Shown here: in pieces, positions 1-5,796 of the stretch
Position numbering within the stretch: the first letter of the stretch is position 1
Layout: every line of letters begins with the position of its first letter
Assembly (NCBI GenBank): GCA_044508215.1
Contig: JBIQID010000039.1
Span: 1-22,613 of the forward strand
Length of the DNA stretch: 22,613 nt
Direction: 5' to 3'
DNA from: JAEZFI01 sp044508215
GTDB lineage: Bacteria; Actinomycetota; Acidimicrobiia; Acidimicrobiales; Microtrichaceae
The notes under the pieces: generated by a model
Databases searched by the model: none
What the model saw: the letters and a program-made list of their open reading frames with translations, nothing else
What the model was told of the DNA's origin: nothing
Made by a program: the position numbers and the translations under genes

Positions 1-620
1 GTCCCTCCCGCCTCGGCATGGAGGCTGTACACGTCCACCTCGAGCCCGTCGCCGAGGATCATCCGCATCATGCGGAAGCCCTTCATGGCGAGGCAGTCCG
101 CTGCACCGGGCGGCAGCACGCCGCCGTAGCAGCCGTGCCATGCGCCCAACCGCTCGTCGTGGAGCGGATACTTCGCCATGATCCCGATGCCGTCGCCGAC
201 GAGGAGTCCCCGCCATTCGGCGTTGACGCCGACGGCCTCGGGCCCGGGGTGGCGAGCGGTGCGCCAGGGGTGCACCGCGTCGGCGCGCAGGCGCGTGTGG
301 TAGTTCGCGAAGTCCAGCAGGCCCGCGATCGGCATCCACCAGTCGAAGTCCTCCTGGGTGAGGACCACGTCGTACTCGTTGAGCAGCGGGCTGATCAGCG
401 GGATGTTGCGCTCGGGGTTCGAACCAGAGATGCCCTGTGGCAGCCCCGCGATGTTGTAGGTGAGCACCGAGAGCTCGCCCGGCGGCTCGGGGAGCGGCAC
501 CAGCGTGGTGGGCGGAGCCCCCGGATCGTTGGGGGGCGGTGTGCACGCCGCCAGCACCACCGCCAGCGCGACCACAGCCGCGCCGAAGCCCCACCACCGC
601 CGTCCCGCCCTGATCCCCAT
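1..620 (-). CDS. Secreted EEP-family (endonuclease/exonuclease/phosphatase) lipoprotein, C-terminus cut by window edge
   Basis: The reading frame opens at the ATG at 620 and runs off the left edge, giving 206 visible residues. Residues 1-26 are a lipoprotein signal peptide: RAGRRWW n-region, Ala/Val core and lipobox LAAC with Cys26. A Pro-rich linker follows, then the start of an EEP fold: LTYNIAGLP (53-61) and VVLTQED (85-91), whose Glu90 would be the metal-binding acid. Near the edge, YSLHAEAGG resembles the strand carrying a catalytic His. This superfamily contains nucleases, sphingomyelinases and phosphodiesterases; the substrate cannot be read from the sequence. The missing C-terminus should carry the GDxN and SDH motifs. 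The gene lies 41 bp downstream of bfr on the same strand but has its own TAACTT box 7 bases before the ATG, so it is probably transcribed separately and leaderless. Confidence 0.8.
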   Translation of the reverse strand, partial: MGIRAGRRWWGFGAAVVALAVVLAACTPPPNDPGAPPTTLVPLPEPPGELSVLTYNIAGLPQGISGSNPERNIPLISPLLNEYDVVLTQEDFDWWMPIAGLLDFANYHTRLRADAVHPWRTARHPGPEAVGVNAEWRGLLVGDGIGIMAKYPLHDERLGAWHGCYGGVLPPGAADCLAMKGFRMMRMILGDGLEVDVYSLHAEAGG

Positions 621-627
621 GGGGACC

Positions 628-633
628 AAGTTA
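628..633 (-). promoter_or_regulatory. -10 box (TAACTT) of the EEP lipoprotein gene, leaderless type
   Basis: TAACTT on the minus strand fits TANNNT and is followed by exactly 7 bases and then the ATG at 620. There is no Shine-Dalgarno sequence between them. The same arrangement recurs at several other starts in this window. No convincing -35 is visible. Confidence 0.5.
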
Positions 634-661
634 GATCCGGCGTCCGGCCGCCGCCCGCCCG

Positions 662-1129
662 CTACGAGAGCTGTTCGGCCAGGTAGGCGGTCTCGCCGAG
701 CTGGCCGATGAGGTGGAGCTGCGTCTCGAGCCAGTCGGCGTGGCCCTCCTCGCTGGTCAGCATCTCCTCGAGGAGCGCCCGGGTGCCGTTGTCGCCGGCC
801 GCCACGCACGCCTCGATCCCTCGGTTGAGGCGGGTGATCGCCTCACGCTCCACCTGCAGGTCGTTCTCCATCTGCTCGCGGACGGTCTCGCCGACCGCCA
901 GCGGGAAGAGCCGCTGCAGGTTGGGCACGCCGTCGAAGTAGAGGATCCGCTCGACGAGGGTCTCGGCGTGGCGCATCTCGTCGATCGACTCGTCGCGGAT
1001 CTTCTCGGCGAGCCGCTCGTAGCCCCAGTTCGAGCACATCTTGGCGTGCACGAAGTACTGGTTGATGGCCGTGAGCTCGGCGGTGAGGACCTCGTTGAGC
1101 AGCTCGACGATCTCGGGGTTGCCCTGCAT
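662..1129 (-). CDS. bfr: Bacterioferritin
   Basis: A 155-residue protein of normal bacterioferritin length (E. coli Bfr is 158). Bfr forms a 24-subunit cage that oxidises Fe(II) at a di-iron centre and stores ferric mineral in the cytoplasm. All ferroxidase ligands are present at the classical positions: Glu18, Glu51, His54, Glu94, Glu127 and His130. Met52, the axial ligand of the inter-subunit haem, is also present (SIDEMRHAE), which separates this from haem-free ferritins. The ATG at 1129 is fixed by alignment and by the ribosome binding site AGGGAGG 4 bases upstream. bfd lies 66 bp upstream on the same strand, so the two probably share the iron-controlled bfd promoter. No internal damage is seen. 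Confidence 0.97.
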   Translation of the reverse strand: MQGNPEIVELLNEVLTAELTAINQYFVHAKMCSNWGYERLAEKIRDESIDEMRHAETLVERILYFDGVPNLQRLFPLAVGETVREQMENDLQVEREAITRLNRGIEACVAAGDNGTRALLEEMLTSEEGHADWLETQLHLIGQLGETAYLAEQLS

Positions 1130-1133
1130 GGTG

Positions 1134-1140
1134 CCTCCCT
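1134..1140 (-). promoter_or_regulatory. Ribosome binding site of bfr (AGGGAGG)
   Basis: AGGGAGG sits 4 bases before the bfr ATG. It contrasts with bfd just upstream, which has no Shine-Dalgarno, and fits bfr being an internal cistron of a bfd-bfr transcript. Confidence 0.7.
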
Positions 1141-1195
1141 GTGCGGTCCGCTGCTGCGGGGTGCAGCGGGATGCCGGGGAGTCTAAGGGCAGCGG

Positions 1196-1393
1196 TCAGG
1201 CCGCGGAGTCCCGGCGGATCCGCCGGGTGGCGACCTCGACCTCGATGAGGCGCTCGATCGTGGGGTGGCAACCGCCGCAGCGGGTCCCTGCGCGGCACGC
1301 GGCACCGACCTCTTCGATCAGGCCCGCGCCGGCCGCGATCGCTGCCCGGACTGCGCTGTCGTTCACCCCGAGGCACGAGCACACGTACGCCAC
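1196..1393 (-). CDS. bfd: Bacterioferritin-associated ferredoxin Bfd
   Basis: A 65-residue [2Fe-2S] protein. In characterised systems Bfd docks on bacterioferritin and passes electrons to its haem to reduce and release stored iron. The four cluster cysteines have the Bfd/BFD-domain spacing: Cys5-x-Cys7 near the N-terminus and Cys39-x-x-Cys42 in TRCGGCH. An extra Cys33 lies between them. The length matches the E. coli protein (64 residues). The start is GTG at 1393: the CxC motif must lie close to the N-terminus, and there is no Shine-Dalgarno. A TACCCT box ends 7 bases upstream of the GTG, so the message is probably leaderless. A DtxR/IdeR-like iron box covers that promoter. bfr follows on the same strand. 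Confidence 0.93.
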   Translation of the reverse strand: MAYVCSCLGVNDSAVRAAIAAGAGLIEEVGAACRAGTRCGGCHPTIERLIEVEVATRRIRRDSAA

Positions 1394-1412
1394 GGAGGTG
1401 AGGGTACCCTAA
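1394..1412. promoter_or_regulatory. DtxR/IdeR-type iron box overlapping the bfd promoter
   Basis: GGAGGTGAGGGTACCCTAA matches the published IdeR/DtxR 19-bp consensus TTAGGTTAGGCTAACCTAA at 14 of 19 positions by direct alignment. It abuts the bfd GTG and wholly contains the TACCCT -10 box (1401-1406, minus strand). Iron-loaded regulator bound here would block RNA polymerase, which fits Bfd being needed when iron is scarce. The match is seen; the regulator is inferred, because no dtxR/ideR gene lies in the window. Confidence 0.6.
1401..1406 (-). promoter_or_regulatory. -10 box (TACCCT) of bfd, leaderless type
   Basis: TACCCT on the minus strand is followed by 7 bases and then the GTG start of bfd, with no ribosome binding site between them. 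It lies inside the predicted iron box. Confidence 0.5.
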
Positions 1413-1461
1413 CGAACGGGCTGACGCCACCCTGACGTTGCCGGCGTGGTGGTCCCTCCGG

Positions 1462-2109
1462 TCAGGGCGTGATCGACGACGCGTAGGTCGCCAGCTGCTC
1501 CGGCGGAACCTCACCGCTGACCCGCTGGGTGACCTTCCCGTCGGCGTCGACGAACACGATCAGTGGGTAGCCGGTCAGGCCGTACGCCTGGGCGATGGAG
1601 TTCGACTCGTCGTCGAGGATGACCCGGCCACGCCAGTTCTCCCGGTCCAGCCACGCGGACGGCGGGTAGTTCGGGCTGTTCGGGTTCGTCGCCGTCGCCA
1701 CCAGGATCACGTCGAGGCCCTCGGTGCCGCCCTGCTCCATCCAGTCGACGATCACCGGGATCTCCCGCTGGCAGTGGGGGCACCAGTGCGCCCCGAACAC
1801 CACGATCGCCGGCTGGCCCTCGCGGAGCAGCGACACGTCGTTCCCGCCGAACTCGACGCCCGTCGCCTGCGGTGCGTCCATGCCCACGGCGGGGTCGTTG
1901 CCGACGTCGGCGAGGCGGGGCAGCTCGTCGCCCGTGACCTCGACCGGAGCGATCTGGCGGCTGGCGGAGCCGTCTCCGTTGTCGCCGCCCTCGTCGTCGC
2001 CGCCCATGAGCAGCACCACGCCGACGAGGACGAGGACCATGACCAGGCCGGCACCGATGAGGATGTAGGTGTTGCGGCGGTCGGGTGCGGCGTTCTTCTT
2101 CTGTGCCAT
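1462..2109 (-). CDS. Membrane-anchored thioredoxin-fold protein with CPHC active site (TlpA/DsbA-like)
   Basis: A 215-residue protein. Residues 15-36 form one membrane helix after a short positive N-terminus. An acidic, Gly/Asp-rich linker (38-48) follows, then a thioredoxin fold of the AhpC/TSA-TlpA type. The active site is HWCPHC (Cys110, Cys113) and the cis-proline is in TGYPLIVF (Pro182). CPHC is the dipeptide found in the strong oxidant E. coli DsbA; reductive TlpA/ResA proteins usually carry other dipeptides. The gene starts 25 bp after the stop of a DsbB-like gene on the same strand. The simplest reading is an extracytoplasmic thiol oxidase recharged by that partner. The fold is closer to TlpA than to helical-insert DsbA, so a reductase role is not excluded. 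Confidence 0.85.
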   Translation of the reverse strand: MAQKKNAAPDRRNTYILIGAGLVMVLVLVGVVLLMGGDDEGGDNGDGSASRQIAPVEVTGDELPRLADVGNDPAVGMDAPQATGVEFGGNDVSLLREGQPAIVVFGAHWCPHCQREIPVIVDWMEQGGTEGLDVILVATATNPNSPNYPPSAWLDRENWRGRVILDDESNSIAQAYGLTGYPLIVFVDADGKVTQRVSGEVPPEQLATYASSITP

Positions 2110-2134
2110 CTGTGGGGTGTCTCCGGTGGTGTGG

Positions 2135-2761
2135 TCAGGACGGGACGTCGGCCGGGGCCTCGTCCGTGTCGGACAGATTCTGGTCTGCGTTCGGGGTCAG
2201 GTCGGGGTCGGCCTCGTCGACGGGCTCCCGGGCCGGGACGAACGCGAGCGCAGCGATGATCGTGAGGAAGCCCACCAGCGCCATCGACGGGATGGTGATC
2301 CAGCCGCCCCACTCGTCGATCCAACGGATCGTGCAGGGGTTGGTGGGGTCGCAGCTGCCGGTGTCGAGGGCCGGGATCCGCTCGAGCATCACGTGGTAGG
2401 TGGCGATGGCGCCGCCGATCGACGCGAGCGCGATCCCGTACCACTTCGCCGCCCGGTCGCGCCGGAACCAGGCGATCGGGAGGAGCACTGCCAACGGGTA
2501 CATGAAGATCCGCTGGAACCAGCAGTACCGGCACGGCGGGTACTTGGGCTCGACCTCGGAGAGGTAGAGGCTGCCGAGGGTGCAGACGAGGGCGACGGCG
2601 GCGGCGAACGCGAGCACCGTCATCCAGTTGCGCTCCCTCGCCTCCTGCGCCCGTTCGGAGCCGAAGGCCGCGCGGAGGGCGGTGCTCCCGACGACGACCC
2701 CGCCGATCACCGCGACCACGGCGAGGAGCGCGAAGACCGTCGCCATCTGAGACTTTTCCAC
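2135..2761 (-). CDS. dsbB: DsbB/BdbC-type disulfide bond formation membrane protein
   Basis: A 208-residue membrane protein. Family members pass electrons from an extracytoplasmic thiol oxidase to quinone. CRYCWFQR (Cys77, Cys80) is the DsbB quinone-side CxxC with its following Trp, Gln and Arg, and Cys137/Cys143 (GSCDPTNPC) form the second redox pair. Hydrophobic segments lie near 8-33, 48-70, 87-100, 107-126 and 155-176, one more than E. coli DsbB. The last 30 residues are acidic and Pro-rich. The GTG at 2761 is preceded by TACTCT and 8 bases. An alternative ATG at 2746 would remove five residues and has a weak GGAAAAG upstream. It heads a two-gene unit with the CPHC thioredoxin protein. 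Confidence 0.88.
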   Translation of the reverse strand: MEKSQMATVFALLAVVAVIGGVVVGSTALRAAFGSERAQEARERNWMTVLAFAAAVALVCTLGSLYLSEVEPKYPPCRYCWFQRIFMYPLAVLLPIAWFRRDRAAKWYGIALASIGGAIATYHVMLERIPALDTGSCDPTNPCTIRWIDEWGGWITIPSMALVGFLTIIAALAFVPAREPVDEADPDLTPNADQNLSDTDEAPADVPS

Positions 2762-2769
2762 GGGCGCTC

Positions 2770-2775
2770 AGAGTA
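2770..2775 (-). promoter_or_regulatory. Possible -10 box (TACTCT) of the dsbB-like gene
   Basis: TACTCT on the minus strand lies 8 bases before the GTG at 2761, one base more than the commonest spacing in this window. If the true start is the ATG at 2746, the transcript would have a short leader. Confidence 0.35.
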
Positions 2776-2804
2776 GGGCCGGCGTGCCCCCGGCGCGCGG
2801 CAGG

Positions 2805-2818
2805 GCCCGTCGACGGGC
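2805..2818. promoter_or_regulatory. Perfect 14-bp palindrome in the dsbB/flavoenzyme divergent region
   Basis: GCCCGTCGACGGGC reads identically on both strands. It lies upstream of the dsbB-like start, centred 37 bp from a second 14-bp palindrome at 2842-2855. It could be a regulator site or a chance GC-rich palindrome. Confidence 0.3.
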
Positions 2819-2841
2819 GGTGTTCGGCTGATGCCTAGAAC

Positions 2842-2855
2842 TGGAACGCGTTCCA
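2842..2855. promoter_or_regulatory. TetR-type operator candidate (TGGAACGCGTTCCA)
   Basis: This perfect 14-bp palindrome fits TNNAACNNGTTNNA, the form reported for KstR, a TetR-family repressor of steroid catabolism in mycobacteria. It lies 12 bp upstream of the -10 box of the flavoenzyme gene and covers the -35 position, as a repressor site would. Other actinobacterial TetR regulators of lipid breakdown may use similar palindromes, so the exact regulator is unknown. Confidence 0.55.
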
Positions 2856-2866
2856 CTTTTCTGGCG

Positions 2867-2872
2867 TAGTCT
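2867..2872 (+). promoter_or_regulatory. -10 box (TAGTCT) of the flavoenzyme gene, leaderless type
   Basis: TAGTCT is followed by exactly 7 bases and the ATG at 2880. No Shine-Dalgarno sequence is present. The 14-bp palindrome sits where the -35 would be. Confidence 0.55.
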
Positions 2873-2879
2873 TCGCGGC

Positions 2880-4004
2880 ATGCACAACGAGCTCTGCGAG
2901 AAGCTCGGGATCGAGTTCCCGATCTTCGCCTTCACCCACTGCCGCGACGTCGTGGCAGCCGTGTCCAACGCCGGCGGGCTGGGCGTGCTCGGCGCGGTCG
3001 GCTTCACCCCCGAGCAGCTCGCCATCGAGCTGGACTGGATCGACGAGCACGTCGGCGACAAGCCGTACGGCGTCGACATCGTGATCCCGATGAAGTACGA
3101 GGGGATGGGCGAGCTCGACGCCGACAAGCTCGAGGACGAGCTCCGCAAGATGATCCCCGACGGGCACCGCTCGTTCGTGAAGCAGCTCCTGGCCGACCAC
3201 GGCGTGCCCGAGCTGCCCGAGGAGCAGGCCGCACCCGAGCTGATCGGCTGGACCGAGGCCACCGCCGGCCCGCTCGTGGAGATCGCGCTGACGCACCCGA
3301 ACGTGAAGCTGATCGCGAACGCGCTCGGCACCCCGCCGGCCGAGATCGTCACCGAGATCCAGTCGACCGGCCGCCTCGTGGCTGCCCTCTGCGGGTCGGT
3401 GAAGCAGGCGCTCTCCCACAAGGAGGCCGGCCTGGACTTCATCATCGCCCAGGGCTCCGAGGGCGGCGGGCACACCGGCGAGGTCGGTTCCATCGTGCTG
3501 TGGCCCGAGGTCATCGACGCCGTCAGCCCCATGCCGATGCTCGCCGCGGGTGGCATCGGCTCCGGTCGCCAGATGGCGGCCGCCATGGCGATGGGCGCCG
3601 CGGGCGTCTGGACCGGGTCCCTCTGGCTGACGGTCGAGGAAGCCGACATCCCGCCGGCCCAGATGGAGCAGTACCTCGCTGCCACCAGCCGCGACACGGT
3701 TCGCTCCCGCAGCTTCACCGGGAAGCCCTGCCGGATGCTCCGCAACGAGTGGACCGAGGCCTGGGAGCACCCGGACAACCCGAAGCCGCTCGGCATGCCC
3801 CTGCAGTTCATGATCACCGGCGAGGCCGTCGCCCGGGGCCACAAGTACCCCGAGCAGGCCAAGGACGTGCAGTTCAACCCGGTCGGTCAGATCGTGGGGT
3901 CCATGAAGAAGGTGCGACGCGCCGGCGACGTGGTGCTCGACATGGTGAACGAGTACGTGGACACCGTCGAGCGGATGAGCTCGAACCTCTCGATCGACGC
4001 CTGA
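2880..4004 (+). CDS. Nitronate monooxygenase-like FMN-dependent oxidoreductase
   Basis: A 374-residue TIM-barrel flavoenzyme of the nitronate monooxygenase/2-nitropropane dioxygenase family. The core signature QGSEGGGHTGE (191-201) carries the conserved His198. LAAGGIGSGRQMAAAMAMGAAG (221-242) is the loop expected to bind the FMN phosphate. The opening region (KLGIEFPIFAFTHCRD, then SNAGGLGVLG) is also typical. In this family some members oxidise nitronates, while others act as enoyl-CoA reductases or in steroid and lipid breakdown, so the name overstates what is known. The TetR-type palindrome just upstream favours a lipid or steroid role, but that is inference. The ATG is supported by the TAGTCT-N7-ATG arrangement. 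The next gene starts 30 bp downstream on the same strand. Confidence 0.88.
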   Translation: MHNELCEKLGIEFPIFAFTHCRDVVAAVSNAGGLGVLGAVGFTPEQLAIELDWIDEHVGDKPYGVDIVIPMKYEGMGELDADKLEDELRKMIPDGHRSFVKQLLADHGVPELPEEQAAPELIGWTEATAGPLVEIALTHPNVKLIANALGTPPAEIVTEIQSTGRLVAALCGSVKQALSHKEAGLDFIIAQGSEGGGHTGEVGSIVLWPEVIDAVSPMPMLAAGGIGSGRQMAAAMAMGAAGVWTGSLWLTVEEADIPPAQMEQYLAATSRDTVRSRSFTGKPCRMLRNEWTEAWEHPDNPKPLGMPLQFMITGEAVARGHKYPEQAKDVQFNPVGQIVGSMKKVRRAGDVVLDMVNEYVDTVERMSSNLSIDA

Positions 4005-4034
4005 CCCGCATCTCGCCCGGGGCAGGCTGACCCC

Positions 4035-4766
4035 GTGCGGATCGTCACCTGGAACATCCACCACGGGGCACCGGCGTCGGGTCCCGTGGACCTGCACGCC
4101 GTCGCGGCAGTGCTGCGCCCGCTCGCAGCCGACGTCGTGCTGCTCCAGGAGGTGGACCAGCACGTTCGCCGGTCGGGTGACGTCGACCAGGTGGCCGAGC
4201 TGGTGGCCGAGCTGCGCGCCACCGGGCACTTCGCGGGTGCCATGCGGTGGCCCCCACGCCGCCTGCCTCCGGAGCCGCCGGTGGCGGGAGCGGGTGCGTA
4301 CGGGATCGCCGTGCTCACCCGTCAGCCCAGCGCGGCTCCGGAGATCCTCCGCCTGCCCAGCTCGCGAGGTCGCGAGCCGAGGGTGGCCACCGTGTCGCGC
4401 CTGGCCCACGGCGGTCGGCGGGTGGCGGTCGTCGGCACCCACCTCCAGAACGGGCCCCGGTGGGAGCCCCGCCCCACCGAGGCGATGCGCCAGCTCCGTT
4501 GGCTCGCCGAGCGTCTCGCCGACGAGCCCGGGCCCCTCGTGCTCGCCGGCGACGTCAACATGGAGCGCCGCACGGCGGCGAGCGTCCTCGAACCGCTGGG
4601 CTGGTCGCTCGCGGTGACCGCCCCCACGTTCCCGGCCACGGCCCCGTCGAAGACGATCGACGTGGTCGCCACCCGCGGGGCCCGGGTCGTCGAGGCCCGA
4701 GTGCCGGTCACCCGGGCGAGCGACCACCGCCCGGTCGTGGCAGACGTCGCCCTCTCGCCGCCGTAG
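4035..4766 (+). CDS. Cytosolic EEP-family hydrolase (endonuclease/exonuclease/phosphatase)
   Basis: A 243-residue protein with the full set of EEP motifs: TWNIHHG (5-11), LLQEV with metal-binding Glu39, GTHLQNG with His136, AGDVN with Asp173 and Asn175, TIDVV with Asp209, and ASDHRPV with Asp230 and His231. All catalytic positions are intact. It has no signal peptide or membrane segment, so it acts in the cytoplasm, unlike the EEP lipoprotein at the window start. Family members cleave phosphodiesters in DNA, RNA, lipids or inositol phosphates; the substrate cannot be assigned. The start is GTG at 4035. CAGGCT six bases upstream is a one-mismatch version of the local -10 pattern, so leaderless initiation is possible, as is readthrough from the flavoenzyme gene 30 bp away. 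Confidence 0.88.
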   Translation: MRIVTWNIHHGAPASGPVDLHAVAAVLRPLAADVVLLQEVDQHVRRSGDVDQVAELVAELRATGHFAGAMRWPPRRLPPEPPVAGAGAYGIAVLTRQPSAAPEILRLPSSRGREPRVATVSRLAHGGRRVAVVGTHLQNGPRWEPRPTEAMRQLRWLAERLADEPGPLVLAGDVNMERRTAASVLEPLGWSLAVTAPTFPATAPSKTIDVVATRGARVVEARVPVTRASDHRPVVADVALSPP

Positions 4767-4809
4767 CCCGCGCCGAGAGGTTCGCTGGGACGGCGGGAGA
4801 ACTTGCCCT

Positions 4810-4838
4810 TTGAGCTTTCTGCGCGGCTCCCGTACCCT
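4810..4838 (+). promoter_or_regulatory. Promoter of the SDR-fold gene (TTGAGC-17-TACCCT)
   Basis: TTGAGC (4810-4815) and TACCCT (4833-4838) are separated by an ideal 17 bases. Transcription would begin near 4845, giving a leader of about 68 bases to the ATG at 4913. This is the clearest -35/-10 pair in the window. Confidence 0.55.
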
Positions 4839-4912
4839 CCGGACACGCACTGGAACCGGTGCGCGCAGGCCCGGCGGGGCCGATGGGCGATGTGTGTGAA
4901 GGCGGGCGTGAG

Positions 4913-5779
4913 ATGGCGGAAGTGCTGAACCCTTCGACGTGGGCAACTGCCGGCGGCCCGTCCGACGACGTCGGCATGGACGTCCTCTCGGAGCCGCCCG
5001 ACGACGCGGACGTGATCGACGCCGAGGCCGAGATCGACCTGCGCCCGTACGACGACCCCCGGGACAAGGGCTCGGAGGACCAGCGCGATCCCTTCGCCCC
5101 GCTCGTCGGCAAGGTCGCTGTGGTCACCGGAGCCCACGACGCGGTCGGCCGTTCGGTCGCCCTCGCGTTCCTCGCCGCAGGAGCCCGCGTCTGCGTGATC
5201 GGTCGGGACGCCGCCGCGCTCCACGACCTCTCGCGCGCTGCCGGGCCCAGCTCGCCCGTCGTGTCGCTGCAGTGCGACCTGGGCTCCGCCGAGGAGGTCG
5301 CGAGCGCGGCTGACTTCGTCACCCGGGTGGATCGGCCGGTCGACGTGCTCGTCCACTGCGCCGACGTGCACGTCCGCCACGGGCTCGCCGAGGGCGCGGT
5401 CGAGGACCTCGACGAGCAGTACCTCGTGAACCTGCGCGGGCCGTACCTGCTCACGCAGGCGCTGGTGGCCCCCATCCGCGCCGCCGGTGGGCACGTGGTG
5501 TTCGTGAACCCGGTGGACGACGCCACCTTCCTGTCCTCCGACACGCAGTACGCGATGACGCGCTACGGCGTCCGTGCCCTTGCGTCCGGTGTCCGCGAGG
5601 AGCTCGACGACGCGAACGTGCGGGTCACCACGGTCCACGTCGGCGGCGACATCGACGCCGGCGCACCGGGCCGGGCGCTGCACCCCGACGATGTCGCGGA
5701 CTGCGTCCTGGGGGCGGTGGAGATGCCCTCGCACCTCGAGATCACCGATCTCCACGTGCGTCCTCGCAGCGTCTCCTGA
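4913..5779 (+). CDS. Short-chain dehydrogenase-fold protein with degraded active site and acidic N-terminal extension
   Basis: From the ATG at 4913 the protein has 288 residues. Residues 1-62 are an acidic, probably disordered extension (DVIDAEAEIDLRPYDD). The Rossmann fold starts at GKVAVVTGAHDAVGR (66-80), where TGxxxGxG has lost its second Gly. CDLGSAEEV (121-129) and VNLRGPYLLTQAL (172-184, with Asn173) are well-kept SDR elements. The NAG motif reads HCAD (148-151). Of the catalytic Ser-Tyr-Lys, Tyr213 remains, the Lys position is Arg217, and the Ser position 13 residues before Tyr is Pro200. It is therefore probably a non-catalytic binding or regulatory protein, or a divergent enzyme. 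A GTG at 4859 would add 18 residues, but the promoter and composition favour 4913. The upstream Shine-Dalgarno is weak. Confidence 0.82.
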   Translation: MAEVLNPSTWATAGGPSDDVGMDVLSEPPDDADVIDAEAEIDLRPYDDPRDKGSEDQRDPFAPLVGKVAVVTGAHDAVGRSVALAFLAAGARVCVIGRDAAALHDLSRAAGPSSPVVSLQCDLGSAEEVASAADFVTRVDRPVDVLVHCADVHVRHGLAEGAVEDLDEQYLVNLRGPYLLTQALVAPIRAAGGHVVFVNPVDDATFLSSDTQYAMTRYGVRALASGVREELDDANVRVTTVHVGGDIDAGAPGRALHPDDVADCVLGAVEMPSHLEITDLHVRPRSVS

Positions 5780-5783
5780 CCCG

Positions 5784-5789
5784 TACGCT
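5784..5789 (+). promoter_or_regulatory. -10 box (TACGCT) of the DUF3499 gene, leaderless type
   Basis: TACGCT is followed by exactly 7 bases and the ATG at 5797. It begins just after the SDR stop, so the DUF3499 gene can be transcribed independently despite the 17-bp spacer. Confidence 0.5.
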
Positions 5790-5796
5790 GGGCGTG

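Noticed and set aside
1413..1461. Terminator after the CPHC thioredoxin gene
   Set aside because: Only a 5-bp GC stem with a long loop and no T-run can be drawn, too weak to call.
2835..4946. Long minus-strand open frame (703 codons) opposite the flavoenzyme and EEP genes
   Set aside because: It is antisense to two genes with complete catalytic motifs. Its translation is Arg/Gly/His-rich with no recognisable domain, as expected of high-GC antisense frames.
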